Notes: generated by a model not told the origin, from the letters alone. 64,000 nt of DNA from Oscillospiraceae bacterium (GCA_015065845.1 SVPQ01000001.1:62001-126000); one strand, 5' to 3'. Numbered from the stretch's first letter, positions 44,653 to 53,676 are shown. A program made the numbers and translations.

Positions 44653-45624
44653 TTATTTCTTTTCGTTTTCTACGCGTAATTTTGTAGTGTTTTCTTTCGA
44701 ACGCCTTACAACAGTTTCATCCACCATCTGTTGTGCAATAACTTTTTTAGGACTATAAAAAACAGAAAGTCCTACTTGTTGAACAAATGCGATAATGTTA
44801 GAAATAATCCAGTAAACACCAACACCTGTCGGGAACATAAATGTAAAAACAAGTGACATGAGAGGTGACATAAATGACATACAACCCATAGCAGGATTTT
44901 TAGCCATTTCAGGATTTTGTTTTCTTTGTTTTAAATACATATAAACTGAAGAAAATGCTGCAGTAAGACATGCTAAAATCGGAATAAGCCAATAAGCATC
45001 AAAATGACTTTTATCCGGTGTAACAGAAAGGTCAAGACCTAAAAATGTGAATTTCTCACTGAACTCCGCTAATTCTGCTAATGCTTCTGCACCTATAGAA
45101 TCTTTAAGTTCTGCTGCATAGTCACCAAAATTCTTGAGAATACTGATTTCAGCCATATCAACAGAACCGCGTTTGCTATTTTTAGAAGCTGCTTCAAGAG
45201 CAGTTTTCATAACTTCCTTTATAGCGGTGATTTTTTCATCACTGAATCTTAACACACTTGAAAGTGGTTTGTACATAACGCCATAAAGACCAATCATAAC
45301 AATCATCTGAATCATCATAGGCATACAGCCCATATTAGCTGCACCAAAGCCCTCGCGTTGATAAAGCTCCTGGATTTCCTGTTGTGCTTTTTGTTGGTTA
45401 TTTGCGTATTTTTGTCTTATTCTGTTTACTTTTGCATTAAGTCTTGTTTGCTTTGCTGAGTTTTTCTGTTGTTTTATTGAAACAGGTAAAAGTAATAATC
45501 TTATAATAAGTGTCAATAAGAAAATCGCTAAAACATAACTACCTGTCCAATCGTAAAACCAACTGAGTGGTAAACTGAAAACGGGCAATAAAAGCGTTCT
45601 AATACCTTCGTAAATTCCAGCCAT
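44653..45624 (-). CDS. yidC: YidC/Oxa1 membrane protein insertase
   Basis: Inserts and folds proteins in the cytoplasmic membrane, with or without Sec. 323 residues. An N-terminal hydrophobic stretch (LLLPVFSLPLSWFYDWTG), then TM1 (LAIFLLTLIIRLLLLPVSI) followed by the family's conserved cytoplasmic helix (QQKNSAKQTRLNAKVNRI), TM segments around MMIQMIVMIGLYGVMY, the spacer with VTPDKSHFDAYWLIPIL, and the C-terminal pair FMSPLMSLVFTFMFPTGVGVYW. There is no lipobox, unlike many Firmicute SpoIIIJ/YidC proteins, and the loop between TM2 and TM3 is enlarged. Operon context is canonical. Confidence 0.95.
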   Translation of the reverse strand: MAGIYEGIRTLLLPVFSLPLSWFYDWTGSYVLAIFLLTLIIRLLLLPVSIKQQKNSAKQTRLNAKVNRIRQKYANNQQKAQQEIQELYQREGFGAANMGCMPMMIQMIVMIGLYGVMYKPLSSVLRFSDEKITAIKEVMKTALEAASKNSKRGSVDMAEISILKNFGDYAAELKDSIGAEALAELAEFSEKFTFLGLDLSVTPDKSHFDAYWLIPILACLTAAFSSVYMYLKQRKQNPEMAKNPAMGCMSFMSPLMSLVFTFMFPTGVGVYWIISNIIAFVQQVGLSVFYSPKKVIAQQMVDETVVRRSKENTTKLRVENEKK

Positions 45625-45640
45625 TTATTTTGGTATCCTT

Positions 45641-45895
45641 TCATTTTTGATGTCTGCCCTTATGGCAACATTTTTTCTCTTTCTTAGGTGGAACTGGGTC
45701 CACACCGCCAGGAAATAAAATATTGCAACGCATAAGGCGACAGATGGCAAGAATTATGCCTTTCGGTACTCCGTGAATTTCAATAGCATCTTTTGCATAT
45801 TGTGAACAAGTTGGATAATAACGGCACCTTGGTGGGAAAAGCGGAGAAATTTTACGCTGATAAAACGAAAGCATTTTTAAAAGTGCGTTTTTCAT
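45641..45895 (-). CDS. yidD: YidD, membrane protein insertion efficiency factor
   Basis: 84 residues with the signature LSFYQRKISPLFPPRCRYYPTCSQYA and RLMRCNILFPGGVDPVP. A small membrane-associated protein that helps YidC-dependent insertion. The start overlaps the rnpA stop (ATGA), and yidC follows after 16 bases, so the three are translated as a coupled set. Confidence 0.95.
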   Translation of the reverse strand: MKNALLKMLSFYQRKISPLFPPRCRYYPTCSQYAKDAIEIHGVPKGIILAICRLMRCNILFPGGVDPVPPKKEKKCCHKGRHQK

Positions 45896-46251
45896 TCTTC
45901 TGCACCATTACTTTCAGTTTTCAGCATATTCTCACTAAACATCATATCGCGCATAATTTTCTCAATATATGTGCTCTTCTGATATTTGGTTTTGCTTCTC
46001 GCAACAAAAACAATGTCAAAATCCCCGTCAATATCTTTTACCACACTTCTGAAAGCTTCTCTGATAACTCGCCTTGAACGGTTACGCTCCACTGCATTAC
46101 CAATTTTTTTACCGGTAGTTATACCAATACGACAAATTCCCGCGCGGTTCTTCGAATAGTACATAACCAACGCAGGATTTGTTACAGCCCTACCTCTATT
46201 GTAAAGACGGCGGAAATCACCGTTTAATTTTAGTGTGACAAAGTGTGACAC
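45892..46251 (-). CDS. rnpA: Ribonuclease P protein component
   Basis: 119-residue basic protein that binds the RNase P RNA and aids 5' maturation of tRNA. Conserved features: a start region FRRLYNRGRAV, a beta strand VMYYSKN, and the RNR motif AVERNRSRRVIREAFR, followed by FDIVFVARSK. Between rpmH (29 bases upstream) and yidD (4-base overlap), the canonical order. Confidence 0.96.
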   Translation of the reverse strand: MSHFVTLKLNGDFRRLYNRGRAVTNPALVMYYSKNRAGICRIGITTGKKIGNAVERNRSRRVIREAFRSVVKDIDGDFDIVFVARSKTKYQKSTYIEKIMRDMMFSENMLKTESNGAEE

Positions 46252-46280
46252 TTGTTCTCTCCTCGGATTCAGGCTAATTC

Positions 46281-46415
46281 TTAATAAGTGAGTTGCTTTC
46301 TGCCTTTTCTTCTGCGACGAGCAAGTACCTTGCGGCCGTTTCTGTCTGCCATTCTTTTACGGAAGCCGTGTTCCATTTTTCTGTGTCTTTTCTTAGGCTG
46401 ATAAGTTCTTTTCAT
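46281..46415 (-). CDS. rpmH: 50S ribosomal protein L34
   Basis: A 44-residue Arg/Lys-rich protein read directly from the sequence: [20 protein letters not shown] at the start, then [20 protein letters not shown] and QLTY. This is the invariant L34 pattern (RTYQP, H.FR.RM, GR.VL..RR.KGR). Preceded by AGGAG and a strong promoter. Too short for ordinary ORF cut-offs. First gene of the operon that runs to jag. Confidence 0.97.
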   Translation of the reverse strand: MKRTYQPKKRHRKMEHGFRKRMADRNGRKVLARRRRKGRKQLTY

Positions 46416-46501
46416 TTTTATTTACTCCTATCTATTATTCAGGTAAATTATTTAAGTAGTGAAAGTAGTGGGTAAAATAACAACCTGTTTTACAAATTTA
46501 T

Positions 46502-46527
46502 TTGTCTGATTTCGTAATTACAGACAA
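46502..46527 (-). promoter_or_regulatory. Stem-loop in the rpmH leader
   Basis: TTGTCTG and CAGACAA, 7 bp around a 12-base loop, about 15 bases downstream of the -10 box and about 90 bases before rpmH. It could stabilise the leader or serve regulation; no known ribosomal leader motif is claimed. Confidence 0.35.
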
Positions 46528-46538
46528 TCGCACATTGC

Positions 46539-46567
46539 ATTATATAAAAAATAGAAGCAAATGTCAA
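46539..46567 (-). promoter_or_regulatory. Promoter of the rpmH operon
   Basis: Consensus promoter on the minus strand: TTGACA (46,562-46,567), 17-base spacer, TATAAT (46,539-46,544). Transcribes rpmH-rnpA-yidD-yidC-jag. Confidence 0.85.
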
Positions 46568-46640
46568 TAGTTTTTCATATACAAAATACACCCTGCAATT
46601 TTAAATTTATAGTGCAATTTGAATTAAATTTCACTATACC

Positions 46641-46669
46641 TTGATATTTCGTCTTTATTGTGGTATCAT
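46641..46669 (+). promoter_or_regulatory. Promoter of mrp
   Basis: TTGATA (46,641-46,646), 17-base spacer, TATCAT (46,664-46,669), then TTAGGAGATG as ribosome site before the ATG. It is divergent from the rpmH promoter about 75 bases away. Confidence 0.65.
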
Positions 46670-46699
46670 ACCAATTATATTATTAGGAGATGATTTAAA

Positions 46700-47521
46700 A
46701 TGAGCGAATGTACACACGATTGTAGCAGTTGCAGTCAGAACTGCTCTTCACGCACACCTGAAAGTCTTTTAGAAAAACCACACGAACTTTCAAAAATCAA
46801 AAAAGTTATTGGTGTTGTCAGCGGTAAAGGTGGAGTTGGTAAATCACTTATCACCTCACTTTTAGCAGTTTCAATGAAAAGACGCGGTTTTTCTACCGCA
46901 ATTCTTGATGCTGATATTACAGGTCCTTCAATTCCTAAAGCATTCGGAATAAAAGAAAGAGCTCAAGGGTCTGAACAAGGTATTTTCCCTTGTATGACAA
47001 AGACAGGCATTGAAGTTATGTCAGTAAACCTTTTACTCGAAAATGAAACTGACCCTGTTGTATGGCGTGGCCCTGTTATTGCAGGTACTGTAAAGCAATT
47101 CTGGACTGATGTTATCTGGAACGATGTAGACTTTATGTTTGTAGATATGCCACCAGGTACTGGTGATGTACCTCTCACTGTATTCCAGAGTATTCCTGTT
47201 GACGGAATTGTTATTGTTGCGTCTCCTCAGGAATTAGTTGGTATGATTGTTGAAAAAGCAGTAAAAATGGCTTCACTTATGAATATTCCAGTATTGGGTT
47301 TTGTTGAAAATATGTCATATTTTGAGTGTCCTGACTGTAAAAAGCGTCACAGTATTTTTGGTGACAGTCACATTGACGAAATTGCAAAAGAACATTCTGT
47401 AGACACAGTCGCAAAACTACCAATCAACAACAAATTGGCTGCTGCAGTAGATGCAGGTGCTATTGAACTTTTCGAGGGCGATTGGTTAGAAAAGCTTGCA
47501 GATAAAATTGAAAATTTATAA
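46700..47521 (+). CDS. mrp: Mrp/NBP35-family P-loop ATPase (Fe-S cluster carrier)
   Basis: Binds and transfers [4Fe-4S] clusters. 273 residues with a short N-terminal Cys-rich segment (CTHDCSSCSQNC), deviant Walker A SGKGGVGKS, FSTAILDADITGPSIPKAFG, VDMPPGTGDVPLT, and the family's CxxC in FECPDCKKRH (about residue 212-215), expected to hold the bridging cluster of the dimer. The N-terminal cysteines recall the eukaryotic Nbp35 N-cluster. It stands where dnaA would sit next to rpmH in many genomes. Complements the SUF genes at the window start. Confidence 0.92.
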   Translation: MSECTHDCSSCSQNCSSRTPESLLEKPHELSKIKKVIGVVSGKGGVGKSLITSLLAVSMKRRGFSTAILDADITGPSIPKAFGIKERAQGSEQGIFPCMTKTGIEVMSVNLLLENETDPVVWRGPVIAGTVKQFWTDVIWNDVDFMFVDMPPGTGDVPLTVFQSIPVDGIVIVASPQELVGMIVEKAVKMASLMNIPVLGFVENMSYFECPDCKKRHSIFGDSHIDEIAKEHSVDTVAKLPINNKLAAAVDAGAIELFEGDWLEKLADKIENL

Positions 47522-47556
47522 AAAATAAAAGACCTTTATAGAAAGAGGGGTGCTTT

Positions 47557-49800
47557 ATGAAATCAACAAAAATTAAACTGTTTTCACTTTTTTTCACCCT
47601 TGTTCTTGCACTATCGGGCACATTGGTAATTGCTTCGGCAGTTGAAAACACCACTGAATCTACAGTTATAAATGTTACTGCACAAGAAATCTCGCAACTT
47701 GGCGCCGTAAAAGCTATAAACAATGCTTTGAAAGAGGCTACTCTCATAGGCACAGCGGATATCCCCTGCACAGTCAAAGTTGAAGCAGGTAACTACAAAC
47801 TTGACTACAGTCTTAAAATATACAGTAACACAATACTTGACCTTACAGATGTAACACTTTCCCGTAAAAATTCAGACTATAATGTGCTTCATATAGGTAA
47901 TCCGTCTTTAGATTTTGAAAATTCGGATAACGCTGGTTCTGCAAACCCTTTAACTGATGGTCTTACAGGTTACACTGCTTACCAGAATATCACAATTAAT
48001 AATGGTACCCTCAGTGGTGCAAATCTTCACGGAACAATCCTTAAAGTTGCTCATACTACAAATTTCACTATGAACAACACAGTACTTACCGGTGCAAAGG
48101 ATTCTCACACCGCCGAAGTTGCCGCAGTAAACCACTTTACACTTAATAATTGTGTATTTAAGAATCAGTCACTCTCTGCTGATGCCAAAACAAAAACCTA
48201 TGAAGCAATTCAATTTGATGTTACTCACGAAAAACATTTTAACAGTTACAGAGCAGAAGCGTTGCCCTGCAAAAATATAAAAATTACAGGCTGTAAATTT
48301 TCTAATGTCCCCCGTGCAATTGGCAGTCATACAGGTATTGCAAACGCACCTATAAAAAGTGTTTCAATAAAAAACTGTACCTTCAATAAAATTTCAAGTG
48401 TTGCAATTCAATTCCAGAACTGCCAGAAGGTTACTATAGCAAACAATAAAATTACCAATGCACCTCGCGGTATTGCCATTTATTCAATAACAACCGATGG
48501 TCAGGGTACCTATCTGGCATCAACCATTGCAAATCACGGAAAAACAACAACTAATATTTCTGATGAATATACTAAACCTACCGATGCAGGTATTGTAATA
48601 AAAAATAACACCATCACTCTTACCGATGCCAAGGACCCACACGCAAATTATCAAAGACTTGCAATTCTCGTTTCTGGTGGTAAGATAACCGAAAAGAAAT
48701 CACACAGCGATGGTAGCGGAAATCTTCCAACGGGTAATTATTACATTACAGGTGCAACTGTTTCAGGCAACACCATTACAACCTATGGTCACGGCATAAG
48801 AGTTTCAAATGCCCGTAATGTAAAAATATCAAGCAACACAATAACATGTAAAAAATCTCCGAAAGATTCTGCAAATTATTACGGAATCCAGGCTTTAGGT
48901 GCAAGTAAAAACATATCGGTTATAAAAAACACCATTAAAAACCCTGTTTATAATGGTATCTACTTCCGTGAAAAATCCTCTGCAACCACTATTGAGTCAA
49001 ACAAAATATCAGCTGCGGGTAACAACGCGATAGCTTTCGAATCCTCCTCTACTGATTTAATTGCCTCAAACTCAATTAGCTCTCCTGCAGGTTATGGCAT
49101 TTCATTAACACAAAAATCCTCGATAAAAAAAATAAAAGAGAATAAAATAAGCAAACCTAAAAAAGCCGGTATAGTGGTTATTGATGCTTCAAAGGTTACA
49201 TATATTTCCTCAAATACAATTTCAACCTCTAAAAGTAATTCAATACACATTGCTTCCAAAAGCACTGTTAATACAATTTCTTCAAACACAATAAAAAGCA
49301 GTTTAAATAACGGAATTGTTCTTTATGAAGGTTCAAAGGCAACCAAGATTTCATCAAATAAAATTTCCTCTCCCGCTAAGCACGGTATTGCCTTAGAAAA
49401 ATCCACAGCAACCACCATTACCAAGAACAGTATCAGTTCAGCAGGTGGAACAGCCATTTCAATCAATTTCAAATCAAAGGCAACTGATATTACACGAAAT
49501 AGCCTTTCTTCACCGAAATTATATGGAATAACGGTAAACGAGTCTTCTACCGTTACCAACATCAAATCAAATACTGTTTCATCCAGCAAAAACAGAGCTT
49601 TAAATGTAGGCAATTCCTCTAAGGTATCTACCATAAGTTCAAACACCTTAAAGAATTGTGCCGGTGGAATTCATGTTTACCAAAAAGCTCGTGTTACAAC
49701 ACTCAGTAGTAACACTTTCACCAAATGTGGTTCAAAACCGATAACCTCTGGTTCAAACGGCAAAATAACAAATAAAAAGAGTAATAAAATCTCTAATTAA
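47557..49800 (+). CDS. Secreted right-handed parallel beta-helix protein
   Basis: 747 residues. Signal peptide KIKLFSLFFTLVLALSGTLVIASA. From about residue 130 to the end the chain is a ladder of 20-24-residue coils rich in Asn, Ser and Lys, repeating patterns such as I.SNTI..S....I.......IS.N.I: at least 20 coils, as in pectate-lyase-like/NosD beta-helix proteins. The early region has PCTVKVEAGNYKLDYSLKIYSNTILDL, typical of the cap of polysaccharide lyases and epimerases. No catalytic residues can be pinned down, and the C-terminus (KKSNKISN) has no anchor. Probably binds or modifies a polysaccharide. Preceded by AGAGGGG; 36 bases after mrp, but with an unrelated function. Confidence 0.78.
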   Translation: MKSTKIKLFSLFFTLVLALSGTLVIASAVENTTESTVINVTAQEISQLGAVKAINNALKEATLIGTADIPCTVKVEAGNYKLDYSLKIYSNTILDLTDVTLSRKNSDYNVLHIGNPSLDFENSDNAGSANPLTDGLTGYTAYQNITINNGTLSGANLHGTILKVAHTTNFTMNNTVLTGAKDSHTAEVAAVNHFTLNNCVFKNQSLSADAKTKTYEAIQFDVTHEKHFNSYRAEALPCKNIKITGCKFSNVPRAIGSHTGIANAPIKSVSIKNCTFNKISSVAIQFQNCQKVTIANNKITNAPRGIAIYSITTDGQGTYLASTIANHGKTTTNISDEYTKPTDAGIVIKNNTITLTDAKDPHANYQRLAILVSGGKITEKKSHSDGSGNLPTGNYYITGATVSGNTITTYGHGIRVSNARNVKISSNTITCKKSPKDSANYYGIQALGASKNISVIKNTIKNPVYNGIYFREKSSATTIESNKISAAGNNAIAFESSSTDLIASNSISSPAGYGISLTQKSSIKKIKENKISKPKKAGIVVIDASKVTYISSNTISTSKSNSIHIASKSTVNTISSNTIKSSLNNGIVLYEGSKATKISSNKISSPAKHGIALEKSTATTITKNSISSAGGTAISINFKSKATDITRNSLSSPKLYGITVNESSTVTNIKSNTVSSSKNRALNVGNSSKVSTISSNTLKNCAGGIHVYQKARVTTLSSNTFTKCGSKPITSGSNGKITNKKSNKISN

Positions 49801-49804
49801 TCAT

Positions 49805-49857
49805 AAAGAGTAACTGTAAAAATTCAAATTTTCTACAGTTACTCTTTGTTTTTTTAC
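49805..49857 (+). terminator. Terminator of the beta-helix gene
   Basis: AAAGAGTAACTGTA and TACAGTTACTCTTT with an inner AAATT/AATTT stem, then a T-run. Strong intrinsic terminator right after the stop. Confidence 0.85.
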
Positions 49858-49949
49858 TTATACCAAAGCATTCAATCCTTCTTTATAGTGCAACTTTATG
49901 GTGTACATTTTTCATAAACAGAACTAAAAAATTTCATAAATATAATGAA

Positions 49950-49979
49950 TTGACCACATTTACACAATTGTTATATAAT
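49950..49979 (+). promoter_or_regulatory. Promoter of the third transglutaminase gene
   Basis: TTGACC (49,950-49,955), 18-base spacer, TATAAT (49,974-49,979), and AAAGGCGGTG as ribosome site. Confidence 0.65.
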
Positions 49980-50000
49980 GAAATAAAGGCGGTGTAAATT

Positions 50001-51836
50001 ATGAAAAAATTTATTATAATACTACTTACTTTAGTCTTATTAATAGTAAACACTAATTTTGCTTTTGCAATAGAAATTGTTTCTCCTGATGTAGACATAA
50101 AATCGCCTGTTCTTTATGACGCTGCCACATCTACTTTGGATCTCTCAACTTATTTTGACTTTAAAGAATTCAACGATTATATGGTCGAACAATTAAAAAC
50201 CGTTGAAGGTACATCTTCTACTCTTGCAACTATTAACATAAGTAAATTTAATATACCTAACAGTACCGCTGTAGAAAAAGCCTTGCAAGAGCATATCTGG
50301 TACAACTCACCTGAACTTTTCAGAATTGGCAGTATGGGAATTGGTTCTTCCGGTAACAAATTCACTTATATCCAATTCTATTCATACTACACTAAAGAAG
50401 ATTACGCAGAAATGCATAATAAAATGGTTACCGAAGCAGAAAAACTTCTTAAAGGCGTTAAAGATAACCCAAACCTTACAGATGTAGAAAAAGCACTTAT
50501 TTTACATGACAGACTCGCTTTGCACTGTGAATATGACTACGACACTTTAAAGTACGACTACAGCAATATGCCCCGTTCTTCTTATAATGCTTATGGGGTT
50601 CTCGTTCTGCGTGATGCTGTTTGTATGGGTTACGCTTTAGCATACGATTATCTGCTTGACCAAGTTGGAATTAAAACCCTTTACTGTTCTTCCGACACTT
50701 TAAACCATGCGTGGAATATAGTTTACATTGATAACACTCCATATCATGTAGATGTCACCTGGGATGACCCTGTGTGGGATATGTACGGCAGAGTTTCTCA
50801 CGAAAACTTCCTCCGTTCAACACAAGGTATGAAAGATACTGACCACACAGCAACTGACTTCTTCAGTTTCCCTGATGACACAACTTATGATGACTACTAC
50901 TGGCAAACCAGTAAAAGTGCATTTCAACTTATAAATAATGAGTATTACTACCACGATTCTACAAATAATAAAATAAACAAACTTAATAATGTTTTAACTG
51001 GCGAATCCACTGTAGTGACATCTGTACCGCCAAGCACATGGACTACTGCCAGTGGTGGTTACTGGTCGGGAAACTATGTAAAACTCTCGGGTGACGGTCA
51101 CTATTTATATTACAACACCAAAAACAAGGTTTTCAGATACGACCCTGAAACTGATATTACAGAAATCGTTTTTGAACCTGATTTGTCAACTTATGGCACA
51201 GGTTTCTGGATTTTTGGAATGGTCTACTCTGATTGTAAAATAATGTGTGAAATCTTCAACTCTCCAAACTACACAGTAGATGTAAGGAAAAATTACACGG
51301 TAACCGTAGATGCACATGCCCCATCCGATTGGGTAACAACAAAAGAGCCTACTTTTGAAGAAAAAGGCGAAAAGCAACAAAAATGTCTTAACTGCGAACA
51401 GATTATAAATACAGAAATTATTCCTGAAATTTTTGTTGCACCAACAGAAGATACAGACACAATTATTGAAGATGGTATTGTTTTCACAAGTGCAGATTTA
51501 TGTAACGACATTGAAACTATTGTAGATTTTTCTGACAAAGTAACATATGAAATTTCTGCAAGTTTCAAAACTTCAACCGTAGAATTTTTAGGTACAGGCA
51601 GTATTATTTCTGTCTATGAAAATGATGAAAAAGTAGGCGAATATAAAGTTATTGTATCTGGTGATTTAAACGGTGACAGCGTTTGTGATGTTTTAGATAT
51701 TGCCTGTGCTGAACTTTCTGTTACAAATAACAGAATTCCGTCAGCAGACGAATGTTACGCCGCTAACGGAACTAAAAAAGATATTATTGACGAATTATCA
51801 TTTCAATTTGTGGTTAATACCGCTTTATCAGAATAA
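50001..51836 (+). CDS. Secreted transglutaminase-like protein, paralogue 3, with dockerin-like end
   Basis: 611 residues. Signal peptide MKKFIIILLTLVLLIVN ending near FAFA. The transglutaminase-like core keeps the triad: DAVCMGYALAYDYLLDQVG, HAWNIVYIDN, HVDVTWDDP. The middle matches the other two paralogues up to one Cys-rich module (EPTFEEKGEKQQKCLNCEQ), but the FN3 modules are absent. Instead the end is a domain with GTGSIISVYENDEKVGEY followed by a dockerin-like calcium loop GDLNGDSVCDVLD; a second loop is degenerate. The dockerin-like end resembles that of the large repeat protein at the window's right edge. No scaffoldin or cohesin is visible here, so a cellulosome link is unproven. Confidence 0.85.
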   Translation: MKKFIIILLTLVLLIVNTNFAFAIEIVSPDVDIKSPVLYDAATSTLDLSTYFDFKEFNDYMVEQLKTVEGTSSTLATINISKFNIPNSTAVEKALQEHIWYNSPELFRIGSMGIGSSGNKFTYIQFYSYYTKEDYAEMHNKMVTEAEKLLKGVKDNPNLTDVEKALILHDRLALHCEYDYDTLKYDYSNMPRSSYNAYGVLVLRDAVCMGYALAYDYLLDQVGIKTLYCSSDTLNHAWNIVYIDNTPYHVDVTWDDPVWDMYGRVSHENFLRSTQGMKDTDHTATDFFSFPDDTTYDDYYWQTSKSAFQLINNEYYYHDSTNNKINKLNNVLTGESTVVTSVPPSTWTTASGGYWSGNYVKLSGDGHYLYYNTKNKVFRYDPETDITEIVFEPDLSTYGTGFWIFGMVYSDCKIMCEIFNSPNYTVDVRKNYTVTVDAHAPSDWVTTKEPTFEEKGEKQQKCLNCEQIINTEIIPEIFVAPTEDTDTIIEDGIVFTSADLCNDIETIVDFSDKVTYEISASFKTSTVEFLGTGSIISVYENDEKVGEYKVIVSGDLNGDSVCDVLDIACAELSVTNNRIPSADECYAANGTKKDIIDELSFQFVVNTALSE

Positions 51837-51838
51837 TA

Positions 51839-52843
51839 TCACTCATCAAATGTCAGTAAATCAACATTCAAATCACTGTATTCGATTTGTTTTGACCACC
51901 TTTTGACATTTTCAATTCTGTCGGTTAGTGTAAGCTGATTTTTTTCACAGTAAGTTTTAATATCACAAAGTTTTATAAACCTCACCGCTGAAATACAGAA
52001 ATTAAAATACTCTTTAAGACCTGCATTATCACCATAAACAGAACTGCTTAAATGTCTGAATATTATGTAAGAAAGAATTTTTGAATAAAGCTTATTGCCG
52101 TTTGTCGCTTCGTCAAACGGCTTTTCTTTTTCCAAATACTCACATATATTATCTTTTAAAGAATTAAAATATTCAGTCCACTCACTGTTTATTGGTTCAG
52201 TTTCATCATACCTTGCTAAAATTGCACCATCACTATCAAATACAATTTCTTCCTTTATTGTTTTTTCCACCAATTTTTTAAGAGTGTTAATTTTATCATC
52301 AAAATTTATATCACTATTCAGAATTTCAAACATTTCTGCTCTGAGAGTGTAAATCGCAATATAATCCTCATGCACACTTTCATCAAGATAAAAACCAATA
52401 GAAATTTCATCTTCTGGTACGATTTCGGTCACATAATTGCAAGGTTCGTCAGTTTCTAAAAGCAACCTGCAAACTTCCTCGCAGCAAAGTCCCAGACCAC
52501 ATTCTATTGATTCAGAAAACTCATTGTAAAAACGCGGGTGTTCAGTACAAATACCACAAAGTGCATCTTCTCCGCAATTTATGATAATATCGCAAAGATT
52601 ATTCTTATTAAGAAACGGACAACGCTCATTTTCATCCAGTTTAAAACAAGTTGCGTTTTCTTCGTCTTTTACTAAATTCGCCCTTATCTTTTCCCCAAAA
52701 TCGCCTGTTATATTGTTGTACTTTTCTCTTGTTTTTCTATCTACGACAATTTCCCAACCTATACAACAGGAATCTGTGCATTTATCTGCTATACATTTAA
52801 AATTTTTATAAAAATCAGGTCTTGTTACTACCATTTTCCTCAC
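51839..52843 (-). CDS. FliB-like lysine N-methylase / CxxC cluster protein
   Basis: 334 residues of the family named after flagellin lysine-N-methylase FliB. Diagnostic cysteines: KCIADKCTDSCCIGWEI (about 16-32), CPFLNKNNLCDIIINCGED, LCGICTEHPRF and GLGLCCEEVCRLL, which probably hold an Fe-S cluster. In Salmonella FliB methylates flagellin, but most Firmicute homologues occur without flagella and their substrates are unknown; no flagellar gene is in this window. The start is either the GTG overlapping the trmO stop (GTGA coupling) or the ATG at 52,834; the first is used here. Same operon as trmO. Confidence 0.82.
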   Translation of the reverse strand: MRKMVVTRPDFYKNFKCIADKCTDSCCIGWEIVVDRKTREKYNNITGDFGEKIRANLVKDEENATCFKLDENERCPFLNKNNLCDIIINCGEDALCGICTEHPRFYNEFSESIECGLGLCCEEVCRLLLETDEPCNYVTEIVPEDEISIGFYLDESVHEDYIAIYTLRAEMFEILNSDINFDDKINTLKKLVEKTIKEEIVFDSDGAILARYDETEPINSEWTEYFNSLKDNICEYLEKEKPFDEATNGNKLYSKILSYIIFRHLSSSVYGDNAGLKEYFNFCISAVRFIKLCDIKTYCEKNQLTLTDRIENVKRWSKQIEYSDLNVDLLTFDE

Positions 52844-53514
52844 TCTATTTCTATTACTGTGATTTCTTTTTCACTACATCTAAACTTAATTTCGAAATTC
52901 TTATAAGAAAGCCCGTAAATTCTTTCTTCATCGCTCTGATACTGTGGTTTCGGATTAAGTTCCAGAATAGATGTAATCTCATTAATATCTTCACTGTTCA
53001 ATTTATTTTTTATTTCATCAGGTATACTGACTTTCAAAATATCATTTTTAAATTCTTCTGAAAAACCACCATTCGCCTCAGGAATAGCATCAACATACGG
53101 CAAATATGGCTTTATGTCAAAAATCGGTGTGCCATTTAATAAATCTGCTCCACTGACCACAAGAATTCTGCCATCTTCTGACTTTCTGATTTCTTCTAAT
53201 TTAACCACAGAAAGACCAAGTGAATTTGGTCTATAGGGTGAGCGTGTCGCAAAGACCCCAACTCGTTTATTACCGCCTAATTTCGGTGGTCTTACTGTTG
53301 GTGACCACTCGCCATTATTTTCTGTAAATCCCCATATAAGCCACAAATGAGAATACTGCTCAATATCTCTTATTAAATTTTCATCCCTGAAGTCTTTCTC
53401 GAATATAATTTCTGATTTTACCTGTGGAGCAAGGCCACTTTGTCTTGGAATGCCAAATTTCTCTTTATATCCATTTTTTATTTTCGCAACAGGAATTATA
53501 GTAAATTCTTTCAT
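52840..53514 (-). CDS. trmO: TrmO-like tRNA (N6-threonylcarbamoyladenosine37-N6)-methyltransferase
   Basis: S-adenosylmethionine-dependent enzyme of the TsaA/YaeB family that converts t6A37 to m6t6A37 in some Thr-accepting tRNAs. The core is typical: SHLWLIWGFTENN, then PPKLGGNKRVGVFATRSPYRPNSLGLS, VSGADLLNGTPIFDIKPYLPY, and a C-terminal domain. The ATG at 53,514 is preferred over one five codons upstream because AGAAGTGA precedes it; 224 residues result. The methylase-like gene overlaps its 3' end. Confidence 0.85.
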   Translation of the reverse strand: MKEFTIIPVAKIKNGYKEKFGIPRQSGLAPQVKSEIIFEKDFRDENLIRDIEQYSHLWLIWGFTENNGEWSPTVRPPKLGGNKRVGVFATRSPYRPNSLGLSVVKLEEIRKSEDGRILVVSGADLLNGTPIFDIKPYLPYVDAIPEANGGFSEEFKNDILKVSIPDEIKNKLNSEDINEITSILELNPKPQYQSDEERIYGLSYKNFEIKFRCSEKEITVIEIE

Positions 53515-53676
53515 TTTTTCACTTCTCATTATTTTAGAATGTTTCTATGCTACCACAAATCTCTTTCTTCGTCAATTTTAGTTTAAAATGTTAAATTTTT
53601 TTGAATATTTTTTCGATAAACTGTTGATTTTTAATATAATTTTTAGTACAATACTATAAATAGATAAAAATAGGGT

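Noticed and set aside
46416-46699. Possible replication origin next to rpmH
   Set aside because: No cluster of TTATCCACA-like boxes and no dnaA or dnaN neighbour; only two divergent promoters and a small hairpin are seen.
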